64,000 nt of DNA from Arthrinium phaeospermum (lineage: Eukaryota > Ascomycota > Sordariomycetes > Amphisphaeriales > Apiosporaceae), in the NCBI GenBank assembly GCA_006503535.1, contig QYRS01000001.1:4154001-4218000 (forward strand), in the 5' to 3' direction. The notes under the pieces are model-generated. The model ran no database searches and was not told the origin of the DNA. It was given only the letters and a program-made list of their open reading frames with translations. Position numbers and translations under genes: made by a program. This document shows, piece after piece, positions 48,791 to 59,096 of this stretch. The first letter of the stretch is position 1; each line of letters starts with the position of its first letter.

Positions 48791-50428
48791 TCAATGCTGC
48801 CAGTTGCATATTGTCGCCTGCTTTACCCAAAAGAGAATAGATATGGCCAATCTTACAGGTAGGTAGCCACACATCCACCAGACACTTTCCCTTCCTTAAC
48901 CCCTACCCCCCGTGACCAACTGCTCCTCTCACTGAGATAAGCACTGTGTCCTGGTTCCCGAACTCCCACCGTGATTTTGATACATGCCGACGGTACCGCA
49001 ACGGACGGGGCGACGGAGCGTACCGCGCGAAGCCTCGGCCGTGCGTCTTGGTCACAAGCTGGCATGTGCGACGCCGAGGAGCAGGACGGTTGTGCAAAAG
49101 CACCCGGAGCATCGAGGCTCCGGCGTCTTATCATAAGTAAACTGGACAGTACATAGGAAGGTACTCGATGTTTAGGAACAAGCCAACTAACTACATGACG
49201 CGATGATTTGCAACAGGTGTCACCGTCGATGGACGCATATGGCCGAGACATCATGGGGTTTGCCTCTTGTATCTATCTAGAGTGAATGATGTAAGACAGC
49301 TCCTACCAGAACAGAATCAATAACTCGGTAACGACACATCAATATTTTGTAGCCTGGGCCAGCCAAACCATATTTTTGATCAAGTACGAGGGTTACTGGA
49401 ACCGGTACAAACGGGGTTGTCATTATTGTAGGTCTTTTGCCACCTGGCTCACTGGGACGCGGATGTCTTTCGTTTCTACGCTGATGAGATGACCGAAGCT
49501 GACTCTGCCGCGCCGCCCGTGCCGCCGCCCAAGAGCCCGCCCGGCTGGCCTCACCGGAAGCAGGGCCTTGCCCTCTGACTTCCGCGCCACGTTCTGCCCC
49601 GAGAGCTTCAGCATGAGCTTCTGGGATATCAAGGGCTGGTCCGGCGTCGTCGACGGTAAGCGGTAAACCCCGATCCGGTATAAGGCCGTATGTAGTGCTC
49701 ATGGTCCGGCCCCTTGAACTACTTCACCTGCCTACGGAGAGCATCATAGAGACGGCCGCATTGACTCAAGTATATTAGACGAGCACCCGGTAACCCAGTA
49801 GGATACCAGTCTTTACACCAAATTGAATCACTCGAGACATTATGACGCCCCACTCACGTGCCTGACTGACGATCTGATCTCCGGTTGGAGGTAGGATAGT
49901 TGCAATATGGTGATGGTATCATTGGTTGGTGCTAATGGAGCCCAGCGGTATCCATTTCGATCCAACTACAATCTGTTGAATGATTACTATACCGCTCTCT
50001 GAGAAAAGACGAGATTGTCAAAGCTTCGGCGGGTGACGTATGGTCGGTTAGGGCCCGCTAAATGATCTACGGAGGACATGATTCTAGGGAAAGCAACGAG
50101 GGACGGAGCGAAGAAGTCACCTATGGGACAAGGCACACGAAGGGGAAGCGGAAAATCGGATCAGTGTGACCGGCAAGACCATCAAAGCTAGTAAAGGAGC
50201 ATGATATGCTTGTCTATTCCGCGCCTCGTCTCAGGAAGCACGTTTACGTATATAAGTAAACACATGAAATCAGCTTCCCCATACCGATCGGAAGATCGGA
50301 GCGGCCTGGTCACCCTCTAAAAGCCAGATGTGCAAATATACCAGAAACAGCAGCAACAAAAACAGTAGTAAATCGTCATCTTCATATCCATATCTATTTC
50401 GAACGCCATATTCTTCCTTACCACCCAC

Positions 50429-52210
50429 TCAAGCCTGCGTCGCCTTCTCGACCCCCGCCTCCTCCTGCTCCCACAGCAGCCCGCCGGCCCCCCGGAGCAG
50501 GTCCGCAAACTCGGTGCGGCCCATCTTGACAGCGAGGAAGAGCGGCGTGTTGTTGGCGCGGTTGCGGGCGTGCACGCCGGCGCCGCGCAGCAGCAGCAGC
50601 TTGAGGATCTCGACCTCGGGCCCCACGGCGGCGAGGTGCAGCGCCGTGTTGCCCGCGTAGTCGGCGCGCTTGAGCAGCTGGTGCCCGATCTCGTCGCCCT
50701 CGAGCAGCTCCTTGACGCCCGCCAGGTCGCCCCGCTCGACGGCGTAGCCCAGCAGCGCGAAGGCGGCCTCGGGTCCGCTCAGCCGCCCCAGCAGCGCCGC
50801 CGCGTTCTCGGCCTCGAGGTCCAGGATCGGCGGGTGCGCGAACGCCGAGGACTTGAACTCGGTCAGCTCGCCGCGCAGCGAGAGGGACATCTGGTGCGAG
50901 ATATCGGCCTGACTGCTCGGCTTGCCGGCCTTCTCGAGCGCGAGCAGGTACGACAGCTTGGTCAGGGCAGCCTCGGTCGTCAGGTCGTGCCCGAAGACGA
51001 CGCCGGCCTGGCCCAGCTGGTAGCCCGGCGCGTACAGGGGCGAGACGAAGCCGTTGGTGCACTGCGAGACGTTGACGACGGTGATGCCGCGCTCGACGGC
51101 GGCCGCGATGGTTTTCGTCAGCGAGCCGTCGACGCCGGCGGGGGCGTTGCCCATGCCGAAGGTCTCGAGGATGAGGCCGCGCAGGTCGGGCACCCGCAGG
51201 ATCGAGTCGATCATCTCGGGCTTGATGCCCGGGAAGATGCGCACGCACGCCACGTGCGCCGTGTCCAGGTAGGGCGTCACCTCGAAGGGCGCGATGGTGG
51301 TGGGCCGGCGCACCAGCGACCAGTTGACGTCGATGCCGATGCCGGTGACGCGGGCCAGGGGCTCGCAGTTGGGCGAGGCGAAGGCGTCGAAGGACGAGGC
51401 CGAGGCCTTGGTGGTGCGGTTGCCGCGGAACAGCGTGTGGTGGAAGAAGAGGCAGACCTCGGGGATGACAAAGGTGCCCGCGATGATGAGGGAGCCCAGC
51501 AGGTTGTCGACGGCGTCCGACTGCAGCGCGAAGATGGACGCCTGCGAGCCCGTCAGCACCACGGGCTTGCCCAGGTCCTGCATCATGAAGGACAACGCCG
51601 AGGCCGAGTACGACAGCGAGTCGGTGCCGTGCAGCACCACGAAACCGTCGAAGAGGTGGTAGTTGGCCTTGACGGCCGTCGCGATCTGCGTCCAGCCATC
51701 TGAGCTAATACTGGACGAGTCCAGCAGCGGGTTGAACTCGAGAGCGGCATAGCGAATGTGTTTAGAATAGGAGCTAGGTGGTGTCCGCAGACTGTCCAGC
51801 AGGATCTTCTCGCCGTCCTTGATGGCGGTGAGTTTGACTATGAGGCATGGTCAGTCGGGGGAATAGAAGAGATCCTGCCAAGTCTGACGCCGGAGAAAAG
51901 GGGTTGTTGATAATAAGGGAAGCCGCAGAAATTGCGGTAACAGGTTGTAGTATGCAACCATGCAAGCATATACAACAAGTGAAACAGATTGAGTTGTGCA
52001 CACGAGCGCAATTCTTTGACCTGACTTACCTCTCTCAGATTTGTCGTTGAAAGAAGGCCGCGGGGCCATGGCACTCTCCAAGAAGCCATCGACAGGCACT
52101 AGGCCGCCTTCTGAGGGTTGCATGCATATTGTGCCTCCGGTGATGATTATAAGGACCCGGGACTCTGGGTAGGTCTCGTTGCCTTTGACCACTGCGGTGA
52201 ACCCGCCCAT
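50429..52210 (-). CDS. L-asparaginase (type I-like) with C-terminal ankyrin repeats, 529 aa
   Basis: Hydrolyses L-asparagine to aspartate and ammonia; no signal peptide is seen, so probably intracellular. Exons 52,210-52,030 and 51,837-50,429 (intron 192 nt) join to exactly 530 codons. The first catalytic threonine is in IIITGGTICM (Thr27), coded by exon 1; the second site is HGTDSLSYSAS (Thr132, Asp133). Further family segments are VLTGSQ, RGLILETFGMGNAP, NVSQCTNGFVSPLYAPGYQL and ALTKLSYLLALEK with the catalytic lysine. Residues beyond about 400 form ankyrin repeats (GNTALHLAAVGPEVEILKLL, NNTPLFLAVKMGRTEFADLL), the same order as in the 60-kDa-lysophospholipase/ASPG-type enzymes of animals. 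Exon 2 is very GC-rich, which leaves a long antisense open frame that is not a gene. The start at 52,210 is the first ATG; an upstream exon is not excluded. Confidence 0.93.
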
Positions 52211-52779
52211 GTTTTCGGTAGGCGAGAAGAACGATCAAATCTAGGCGTAAAAAGAGTTTAGTAGAGATAAATAACGAGTGTATATACAACAGAACCACAT
52301 CAAAAGCATACCGTTCTTCAAAGGTTCCTGGAGGCAGGTTCGGGAGTGCTTAGTTAATATCCTGGGGCTGAGTTACCGGTGTGAGCGATAGCGGATGGAG
52401 CCGGACTTACTTCCCCAGAATCCACCCTATAATTACGTTAAAAGAATAAAATTCTGTTTGTTCATTAGGAAGAAAGAGGTAAGGAGGCTCCACTTGATGC
52501 ATTTCTTTGAAAGCCGTCATCTAGTCAGGTCAGATTCAAGATGATAATCAGAGGCGTAAGGCGGCTTCGCCATAGAAAAAGACTGAATCATATGCAATCC
52601 CTGATGGGGCATTGAGTCGAGAAGATAAGGCTTGGCGAAAATAACCCAACGCGCCCGGCGAAATCTTGTCACAGCACCGGCCACCCTCCAAAATGTCAAG
52701 GGACATACATGTGTACCTAGTATATAAGTTGTTAGTTGTATAATACATACAGTACTTGCTCAAAATTCGATTGATCTGA
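52211..52779. other. Intergenic spacer
   Basis: 570 bp between two minus-strand genes; AT-rich around 52,430-52,470 and 52,710-52,760. No gene or repeat seen; it should contain the asparaginase promoter. Confidence 0.5.
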
Positions 52780-54357
52780 CTACGATTCCTCATTGACGTA
52801 GCCCAGTGCCTGTCCCATCTTCACTGTTTGTCCCTTCTCAACAGCCCAGTGGAACCCGGTTGATGAATCCGCACCTTCGTGGTATGGCGCTTCAAATATC
52901 AACACGACGGTGCTTCCGAGCTGGAACCCACCCATTTCGTCGCCGCGCCTCAGGGCGTAACCGCCGAGAACAGGGCTGGCTGCTGCGTATGTCGCTTCAG
53001 CAAACCCGCTGTACGGCTCGCCTCGTGCGCTAGCCTCATCTGCCGCACGATCCGCCGCTGTGTCTGTGGTGAGCGAGTTGGTCCTCAGCTCGCGATCAAA
53101 GTTGATCTTGATAGACCCGACGTTGGTTGCTCCGACCGGAACGTAGCTGAAGAAACCGTAACGCCATTTTCCCAGCAGTACAACTCTCTCGTTCAAAGTG
53201 AACAGTCCAGGCAAAGTACGTTGCAGGTAGGGCGAAACCGAGTAGAGCTCCCCAGCAAAATGCCGGCGGCGTTCTACAACCCAGTCCGCAGGCGAGTGGA
53301 ATCGGTGGTAGTCACCTGGTGCAAGGTAGATGACGGTATAATAGAGTGCAGTCTTCTTGTCAGCCGACAAGACGTCATACCACGGCTTCTCGCCCAAGGC
53401 AAGTGATGCACCAACTTCAGACACGGCGCTCTCGCTTGATTGTGTAGATTGGTCCTGGACGCTGGGGTTGCCCTTCTTGCTTTGGCCAGAAAGGAGATTT
53501 GGTAATGTGTAGGAGATACCGTTGACACGGGCAAACTCTTCATCCTGTTTGACGAGCTCCTCGTCACGCTCCAGTTGGACCTGCGATTCCTTAGAATCCG
53601 CCGACTGGTCCCCGCTTGCAATACTTGGAGCAGGGCTGTTCTTTCCCAGCAAAGCATCGACACTGTAGGTCATGCCCTTGACCTGCTCAATGTCCCCACC
53701 TTCAATGCGGCCGTACTGCAAGACGCGGCCGTCGGAGGGGGACAGTAGCGCATTCGGAGTAGGGTCAAGAGGACGCGCGCCAGGCTTCAATGTTCGGTAG
53801 AAAAAGGCAGCAAGGTTGGGATACACACGGAGATCGGGTTCCGAAACCTCGTCCAGGTTGACCCCGAAGACAAAAGAGTACAGCTTGAAGCCAGGCACAC
53901 GCAGATAGTAAGGAATCACCAGCTCATTAAACTGCCCCCAGAGCCTGGATATAGCCTTCAGCGGGAGCGTAGACATGACCTGAACCTGCCATGGCCCTTC
54001 AGGCCGTACCCTAGGTCTTTTCTTGGGCCGCTTTCCAAACTCTTCGACCTCTTGTTCCAGTCTTTCCTTCTCCCGAGCCTGGGATTTGTAGAATTGGAGG
54101 AGCCCAAGAAATCCTATGCCCAGACCGACAGGTATCGGGTACCATTGCACCTTGGTGTTCTTCAGGGCCGACCCTAGCCTCGAGCCGAAGCGTTCCTTTT
54201 GCTGGCACTTCTGCGATGTGTGGCGGAATGAGGGGCGAGGCCCTGTTGAGAAATTCCTCGCATATCGTCTGGACCCGGTCGAACATGAATGCCGAAGTAT
54301 GGAGCCTGGACAGGGGCCGGGTCGAGATAGCATGTTCGATGCTAAACGGCTTGCCAT
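52780..54357 (-). CDS. PSD1: Phosphatidylserine decarboxylase proenzyme, mitochondrial, 525 aa
   Basis: Makes phosphatidylethanolamine from phosphatidylserine in the mitochondrial inner membrane. It is intronless. The start is Met at 54,357 (MASRLASNML), because the open frame upstream begins only with TTG and has no earlier ATG. Residues 1-60 form a basic, Ser/Arg-rich targeting sequence; one membrane helix follows at about 72-90 (WYPIPVGLGIGFLGLLQFY). The catalytic core has NALLSPSDGRVL, YHRFHSPADW, VGATNVGSI and GGFQLGSTVVLIFEAP. Self-cleavage in LGST (480-483) would turn Ser482 into the pyruvoyl cofactor and give a short alpha chain of 44 residues. A low-complexity Ser/Gln/Lys-rich insertion around 255-340 separates the core motifs, as in other fungal Psd1. 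The gene is divergent from the ubiquitin-like gene over a 1.1-kb spacer. Confidence 0.95.
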   Translation of the reverse strand: MASRLASNMLSRPGPCPGSILRHSCSTGSRRYARNFSTGPRPSFRHTSQKCQQKERFGSRLGSALKNTKVQWYPIPVGLGIGFLGLLQFYKSQAREKERLEQEVEEFGKRPKKRPRVRPEGPWQVQVMSTLPLKAISRLWGQFNELVIPYYLRVPGFKLYSFVFGVNLDEVSEPDLRVYPNLAAFFYRTLKPGARPLDPTPNALLSPSDGRVLQYGRIEGGDIEQVKGMTYSVDALLGKNSPAPSIASGDQSADSKESQVQLERDEELVKQDEEFARVNGISYTLPNLLSGQSKKGNPSVQDQSTQSSESAVSEVGASLALGEKPWYDVLSADKKTALYYTVIYLAPGDYHRFHSPADWVVERRRHFAGELYSVSPYLQRTLPGLFTLNERVVLLGKWRYGFFSYVPVGATNVGSIKINFDRELRTNSLTTDTAADRAADEASARGEPYSGFAEATYAAASPVLGGYALRRGDEMGGFQLGSTVVLIFEAPYHEGADSSTGFHWAVEKGQTVKMGQALGYVNEES

Positions 54358-55468
54358 TGTTACGGGCCAATGGACAGAAATTGTCGCTATGATCGCTTCA
54401 TGTCCAGGGGGCCAATGAGGGTTGACGGTGTCGCAAAAACCGGGAGAGGGAGACGAGTAAGTGGTGGCTGCGACTGGCAATTATGTCAAAGCTCGGGCAT
54501 GGGTGGTGAGGTGATGTCAAGTCAAGGTCTGCTTTCCCCCACGGTTTTCAAAGTGGCAGATGGGACACACGCGCGCGGGCGATCTACCTACAGTAGGTTA
54601 CTGCATCTAACCGAGCTGTGGGTAAAGCCAAGCCCATGACGCATCAGACGTTCCTCATAAAATGCTATCCCTATTCCAGAAGCAACACGATATATATTTG
54701 GGCGGTCAAAATAGGCAGAGACTATAGATGCATGTACCAAACTGTCGGTTCTCGTATAGGTAAACTTACAGCTTGCGCGATCACGCCTTGCTTGCGCGTG
54801 TCGTTAACGTTGGTTAGAAAGATCCAAAGTTGTAGAGCATTGAGTTGACAGGTTACATAAGAGCTGTCGCAGAAGGCAGTTAGGTCACTGTAGGTCACTG
54901 TAGGTGGGTGCTGGCAGCTGGGTGCACGTGGGCATTCAGCCTAGATTCAGCCTGACAGGGGTGCTAACTGGACTCCCGCTAAGGCCAACGTGGAACTTTC
55001 AGCGTCCCGCGGCTTGCTTGCCCTGAGCCCAAAAAGGTGTTTGCTGGTCACTTAGCTAGTCGCATGGTGGTTTGACCCATCCCCGTACGTGGATCATTTG
55101 GTGATGACAGCTTACGTCCAACAGCCAGTCAACCCGGCTGATAAATCCACTGCTCTTGCACATCACCACAACCTCACTTCTTGTCATTCCTTCCCTCGCG
55201 CGCCGGCCTGTCATTTCCATGGCAGGACACCCAGCAGTTACATACGCATTCAATCCATAGATCCCAGTACCTTACTTTCTCGGACGTCTTCGTCGATATC
55301 CAACGCCCCCCTTCCTCGGCCTGACATGCTTTCCTTCGATTCATAAGAACTTGAGGCTGGTTGCGGCTGCCACAACAGCGCTGGTTAGCGAATTCGACCA
55401 ATCCTATTTCCTCGAAGAGATCACCAGGACCGCCTTCTCGCCCAGGCAACGGCAACACCGCGCCCACC
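54358..55468. other. Divergent intergenic region (PSD1 / ubiquitin-like gene)
   Basis: 1.1 kb that must hold both promoters. It includes a tandem 10-mer (54,881-54,905), AGGTA words near 54,583-54,600 and an AT-rich patch around 54,650-54,730. Leader of the ubiquitin-like gene is C/T-rich from about 55,170. Confidence 0.5.
54881..54905. repeat. Tandem 10-mer TAGGTCACTG, two and a half copies
   Basis: Two exact head-to-tail copies followed by TAGGT. Confidence 0.85.
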
Positions 55469-57066
55469 ATGGCTTCCGAAGATGGTGCACCAGAATGCAC
55501 TATACAAGTCATCTCACCTTCTGTTGGTGTTCCCAGCGGACGACTTTCTTTCTCCAAGCTGCCGGCATCCACCACGATTCAACAGCTGAAGCAAAGAGTG
55601 CGGGATGCTCTAGATGCGAAGCCGCCCGATGCGGCCCAGCGTCTCATCCATAGAGGTCGCCTTTTAGCAAGAGACACCGAGACTCTGCTCGATATATTTG
55701 GCGAAGAGACGGTAGGTCTAGCTAGTCCAATGGGCTATCTGTGATACACAAGCCAGGACCTTGAGAAAGAGCCAGATTGCTGACATGCCGCCCGCCTTTG
55801 TAGCTTCGTTCTGGAGAACCTCAAGCGATCCATCTTGTACTACGCGATCTGACTGACTTCCCCGGTTCAACAAACACGCCGACACCGCCCGTCGCTGGTG
55901 CTCAACCTACTATGTCGCAAGCAACGAACCAGCCTGGAGCAGCACCGCAACATCCTGCCCATCAGCAGGGACAACCGCAACATACACATATTCACCACAC
56001 TCATCAGTTTTTCCCTGGCGCTCAGCCCCAAGTTCGCCAAGCCGCACCATGGCCTAACCTTCCTTTCGGCATGATGCCCCCTCAACCAGCAAATATGCCC
56101 TTTGGATACAACCCGCAACAACAGCCCACCCCACAACAGGTCGCTATGCAGCAGAGGCAATGGGCGACCGCATACAACGCCCATATGGAGAATCAACGGA
56201 TCCAGGAGCTTATCAACCAGAACCAGAGGGAGCGCGCTGCTGCAGGTCTCAATGGTGCGCATGACGTTGGTAATCCTGCTGCAAATCCTCGTAGTGGGGC
56301 TGGGGTGCACACCCCTGGTCGGACCGCGTCACCCCTTCAACCCGACGGGACCCGGACGGTGGTACGTGAAGGGGTAGGGCCCAACGGTCAACAGTGGCGC
56401 ATCACGGTGAACGAGTCTATTACCGGAAACCCGAATCTCCAGAGGAACCCAAGGACCGGCTCTCCGTTCTCAATGGCTGACGTGCAGAACCTCTGGAGGC
56501 CACCGTCAGGGGCGCCTCAACCGCGATCAGTCCCGTACGGGACTCAACCCGGTGCTGTTCCAGGAGCTGCAGATGCTGGCCAGGCGGCGACCAGTATTAT
56601 AGCAGATGCGATGCGAAGAAATGCCAGTACCTCGTCCTTGGCCAGTCTCTCGGCAAATAGTCAGCCGATCGCCCCTGGAGTTACAACCCCTTTCCTTCCC
56701 TCACGATCTGCAAGTGTTGCTGGCACTCCTGACCCGGCTAGAGCTGCTGGCCGTAGTAATTACAGCGTGCTCAACAACCCCCCTCAAGCCCAAGGGGCCA
56801 CTAACTCGCCCGAGGTTTACATCCTATCCTCGCCTGAAGGACCACGAGCACTTCTGTTTAATGGGAGCCACGGAACGTACGTGACACCACAGCAGCCGCA
56901 GGCCCCCTTAGTCAATCGTGCTTTCGTGCCGCAGTTGCCATTGCAACCAGTTCAGTTTCCCATCATGGGGCCTCAACCATTCGCTCCAGCAGCTCAACGA
57001 GCTCCTATGGGAGGTATTTGGGCGCCAACCCCTGCTGAAAATGCAGCCTTCCAACTTCGGAACCAG

Positions 57067-57098
<32 letters not shown>

Positions 57099-57939
57099 AC
57101 AGCATCAACACCAACTGCACCATCGCCAAGGACATCATGCCCCTGTGCAGGCACCGGCCCCGCATGGCTTACCGAACCCACCGCAAGTTCAGCTGCCCCC
57201 GGGCCATGGTGTTGGCCACCCACACGCCAACGTTCAGATCCGAGCCATTGCTCTCGGACAAGTCTGGCCGCATATATGGATGATTCTTCGACTCATACTT
57301 TTCATCTGGTGGTTCACCTCGCCGACTTCAAGTTGGTCTCGGTGGTTCACTGTCATCACAATCGCTGTAACACTTTTCCTTTTCAATGCAGGGCTACTCA
57401 ATCCTCTTGCTGAGCAAGCATGGGTACCCATGCGTAGGCATCTTGAGAACTTGATGCCTCTTGCAGATAATCATGGCCGCAATCCAGTCGCAAGACGTAG
57501 ACATGGCCAAGCTAATAACGCTAGCGGTGGGCAGCAACCAACGAACCCGGACCCGGCTGACACTGCGGAACGCCTGGTGCAAGAGAGACGCCAAGCCAAC
57601 GCCAACTGGTTCCTGAACCAGGTTCGGAGGCTTGAGCGGGCCGGTATACTTTTCCTCGCCAGTATCGCACCAGGAGTTGCTGAGCGACATATCGCCAACG
57701 TAGAAGCCGAGGCCAGGGCAGAACGGCAACGTCAAGAGGCAGCAGAAGCTGCCGCCGCCGAAGCTGCTCGAGCTGCCGAAGAGAACCGGGAATCAGCGGA
57801 CACGCAGGCTGGCCAAGATGGGCACAACGGCACGGCCAGTGAAGAAACCACCCAGGGCAATGAAGCAGGGCCGGAGCAGCAAGAAGCAGGCAACCCCAAT
57901 AGGCCCGGAGGCGCTGAAGAGCCGCTGATTGCCATCTGA
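55469..57939 (+). CDS. Ubiquitin-like domain, two-helix membrane protein (HERP/Usa1-like), 792 aa
   Basis: Likely ER membrane protein acting in ER-associated degradation. Exons 55,469-55,711 and 55,804-57,939 (intron 92 nt) give 792 residues. Residues about 10-105 are a ubiquitin-like domain (CTIQVISPSV, TTIQQLKQRVRDALDAKP, RLIHRGRLLARDTETLLDIF, QAIHLVLRDL); the intron lies inside it. A long Gln/Pro/Asn-rich linker follows, including a polyglutamine tract at about 503-517 and a basic GNPNLQRNPRTGSPFSM region. Around residues 568-620 are two closely spaced hydrophobic helices (IWMILRLILFIWWF and WFTVITIAVTLFLFNAGLL). The C-terminus is an Ala/Glu/Arg coiled coil (AEARAERQRQEAAEAAAAEA) and an acidic tail. 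Ubiquitin-like domain plus a helical pair is the layout of HERPUD1 and yeast Usa1, partners of the Hrd1 ligase; orthology is inference. Confidence 0.85.
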
Positions 57940-59096
57940 TTCGTAGTTGAAGCATATAGAAAGATTTGTCTTTCTGTGCTCGACGAAGACTAGTGAGCGT
58001 AACTCGACATGCATATTTCTTTTCTTATTTTCTTATTCGCAAGGCCGATTGTAAAGAACGAAGAGAGAGAGGTCTTTGTTCAGCGGAAGCGTAGAGACGA
58101 TTTCGCGATATCATAAGAGCGCTACGGCGCCATTGTTTATTTTGATTGATTGGAGGTACGATAGCACGAGTTCGACGAGAACCCAGAAAAAGACTTTTGT
58201 TTCTCCGCGGCTCACAGAGGCCGAAAACCGTACAAACCAAGTGCCTCTAAATGATGTGATATGCACGGGGGACAGCCTTTCTCACTCAGCAGGTCGGCTC
58301 GCGCTCCTCGGGGTACAGACGAAGGTTGGTCAAGGTGTCAAGACTCTGATCGTGACGTGACGTGACCCCAGAAGGGAGTGTCGCGAGATCTTGGAATAGG
58401 GGAAAGAAGAAGAATCGGCATCAAACAGCTATTCACGTATTGTTCGCATTGGGACCCAGCCAACGTCTACGACATTGAGAAGCCTAAACAAAGCCTGACG
58501 TACGATTTGATTATTCCTCTTCTCAATACCAAGACAATTCCATTGTGAGAATGAATAGGGTGGATCTCTTCTACCCATACCGACAATAACGTCGATAACT
58601 AGGTCTATCTAACACGAACTTGGTCGTTCCTCATATGGCTGTCACGCTCTGTGTCAGATGGCTATGTATAGCTTGATATTACAACTACTGGACATTTCCT
58701 GCTTTCCAAACGTTCCTTTGACATAGGTACGTATCTTGGAATATTCTTTTGGGGATATATGAATTTGGTCACTTGATCAGAAATACAGCGGAGGGGCTAT
58801 ATGGAATTCCAAAACAAAACAGATCGCGGCTGCCTGGTTATCACGGTGTCTCCTCTCGCGCGCTCTTTGACGCGGTGGTGATCGACCAGTGAGGAACGAG
58901 ACCGTAATGTGGTAGAGGACTGATGACTTAGTATTCAGTGACCTGACCACCCCCTATGAGACTGGCTCCATGTCAGCCTGAATGCTTACACGCAAACAGT
59001 GTATAGATTCATCGCAGCGCACCTGACAACCCATAAATTCGTTGCCAGGCGCTATCACCACGTCTACCAAACCAGACTCGCTTTATTCTCAGCGAG
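57940..59096. other. Intergenic region
   Basis: 1.16 kb between two plus-strand genes. It holds the 3' UTR of the ubiquitin-like gene and the promoter of the next. Apart from a GTGACGTGACGTGAC run at 58,352-58,366, nothing stands out. Confidence 0.5.
58352..58366. repeat. GTGAC/TGACG short tandem run
   Basis: Three overlapping GTGAC units containing two TGACGT-type cores, which resemble bZIP (CRE-like) half sites. Location is 730 bp before the next start, so a regulatory role is only a possibility. Confidence 0.4.

Larger units (their letters stand above)
41739..50428. other. 8.7-kb gene-poor region downstream of the regulator
   Basis: No gene can be supported. It holds a 20-A run (43,837-43,856), CATCGT and CTG trinucleotide runs (43,683-43,746), an AGC run (46,325-46,348), a 14-bp AGGTA palindrome (48,777-48,790) and one short coding-looking piece at 49,540-49,665 (plus). 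Overlapping open frames of about 200 codons on both strands at 47,390-48,260 have no recognisable features and are probably chance. Confidence 0.5.

Noticed and set aside
50570..51703. 377-codon plus-strand open frame
   Set aside because: It is antisense to the GC-rich asparaginase exon; composition (Arg/Gly/Val/Asp-rich) is the mirror of that exon and no domain is seen.
54358..54480. N-terminal extension of the PSD1 frame to 54,480
   Set aside because: The extension starts with TTG and has no ATG; the Met at 54,357 begins a normal mitochondrial targeting sequence.
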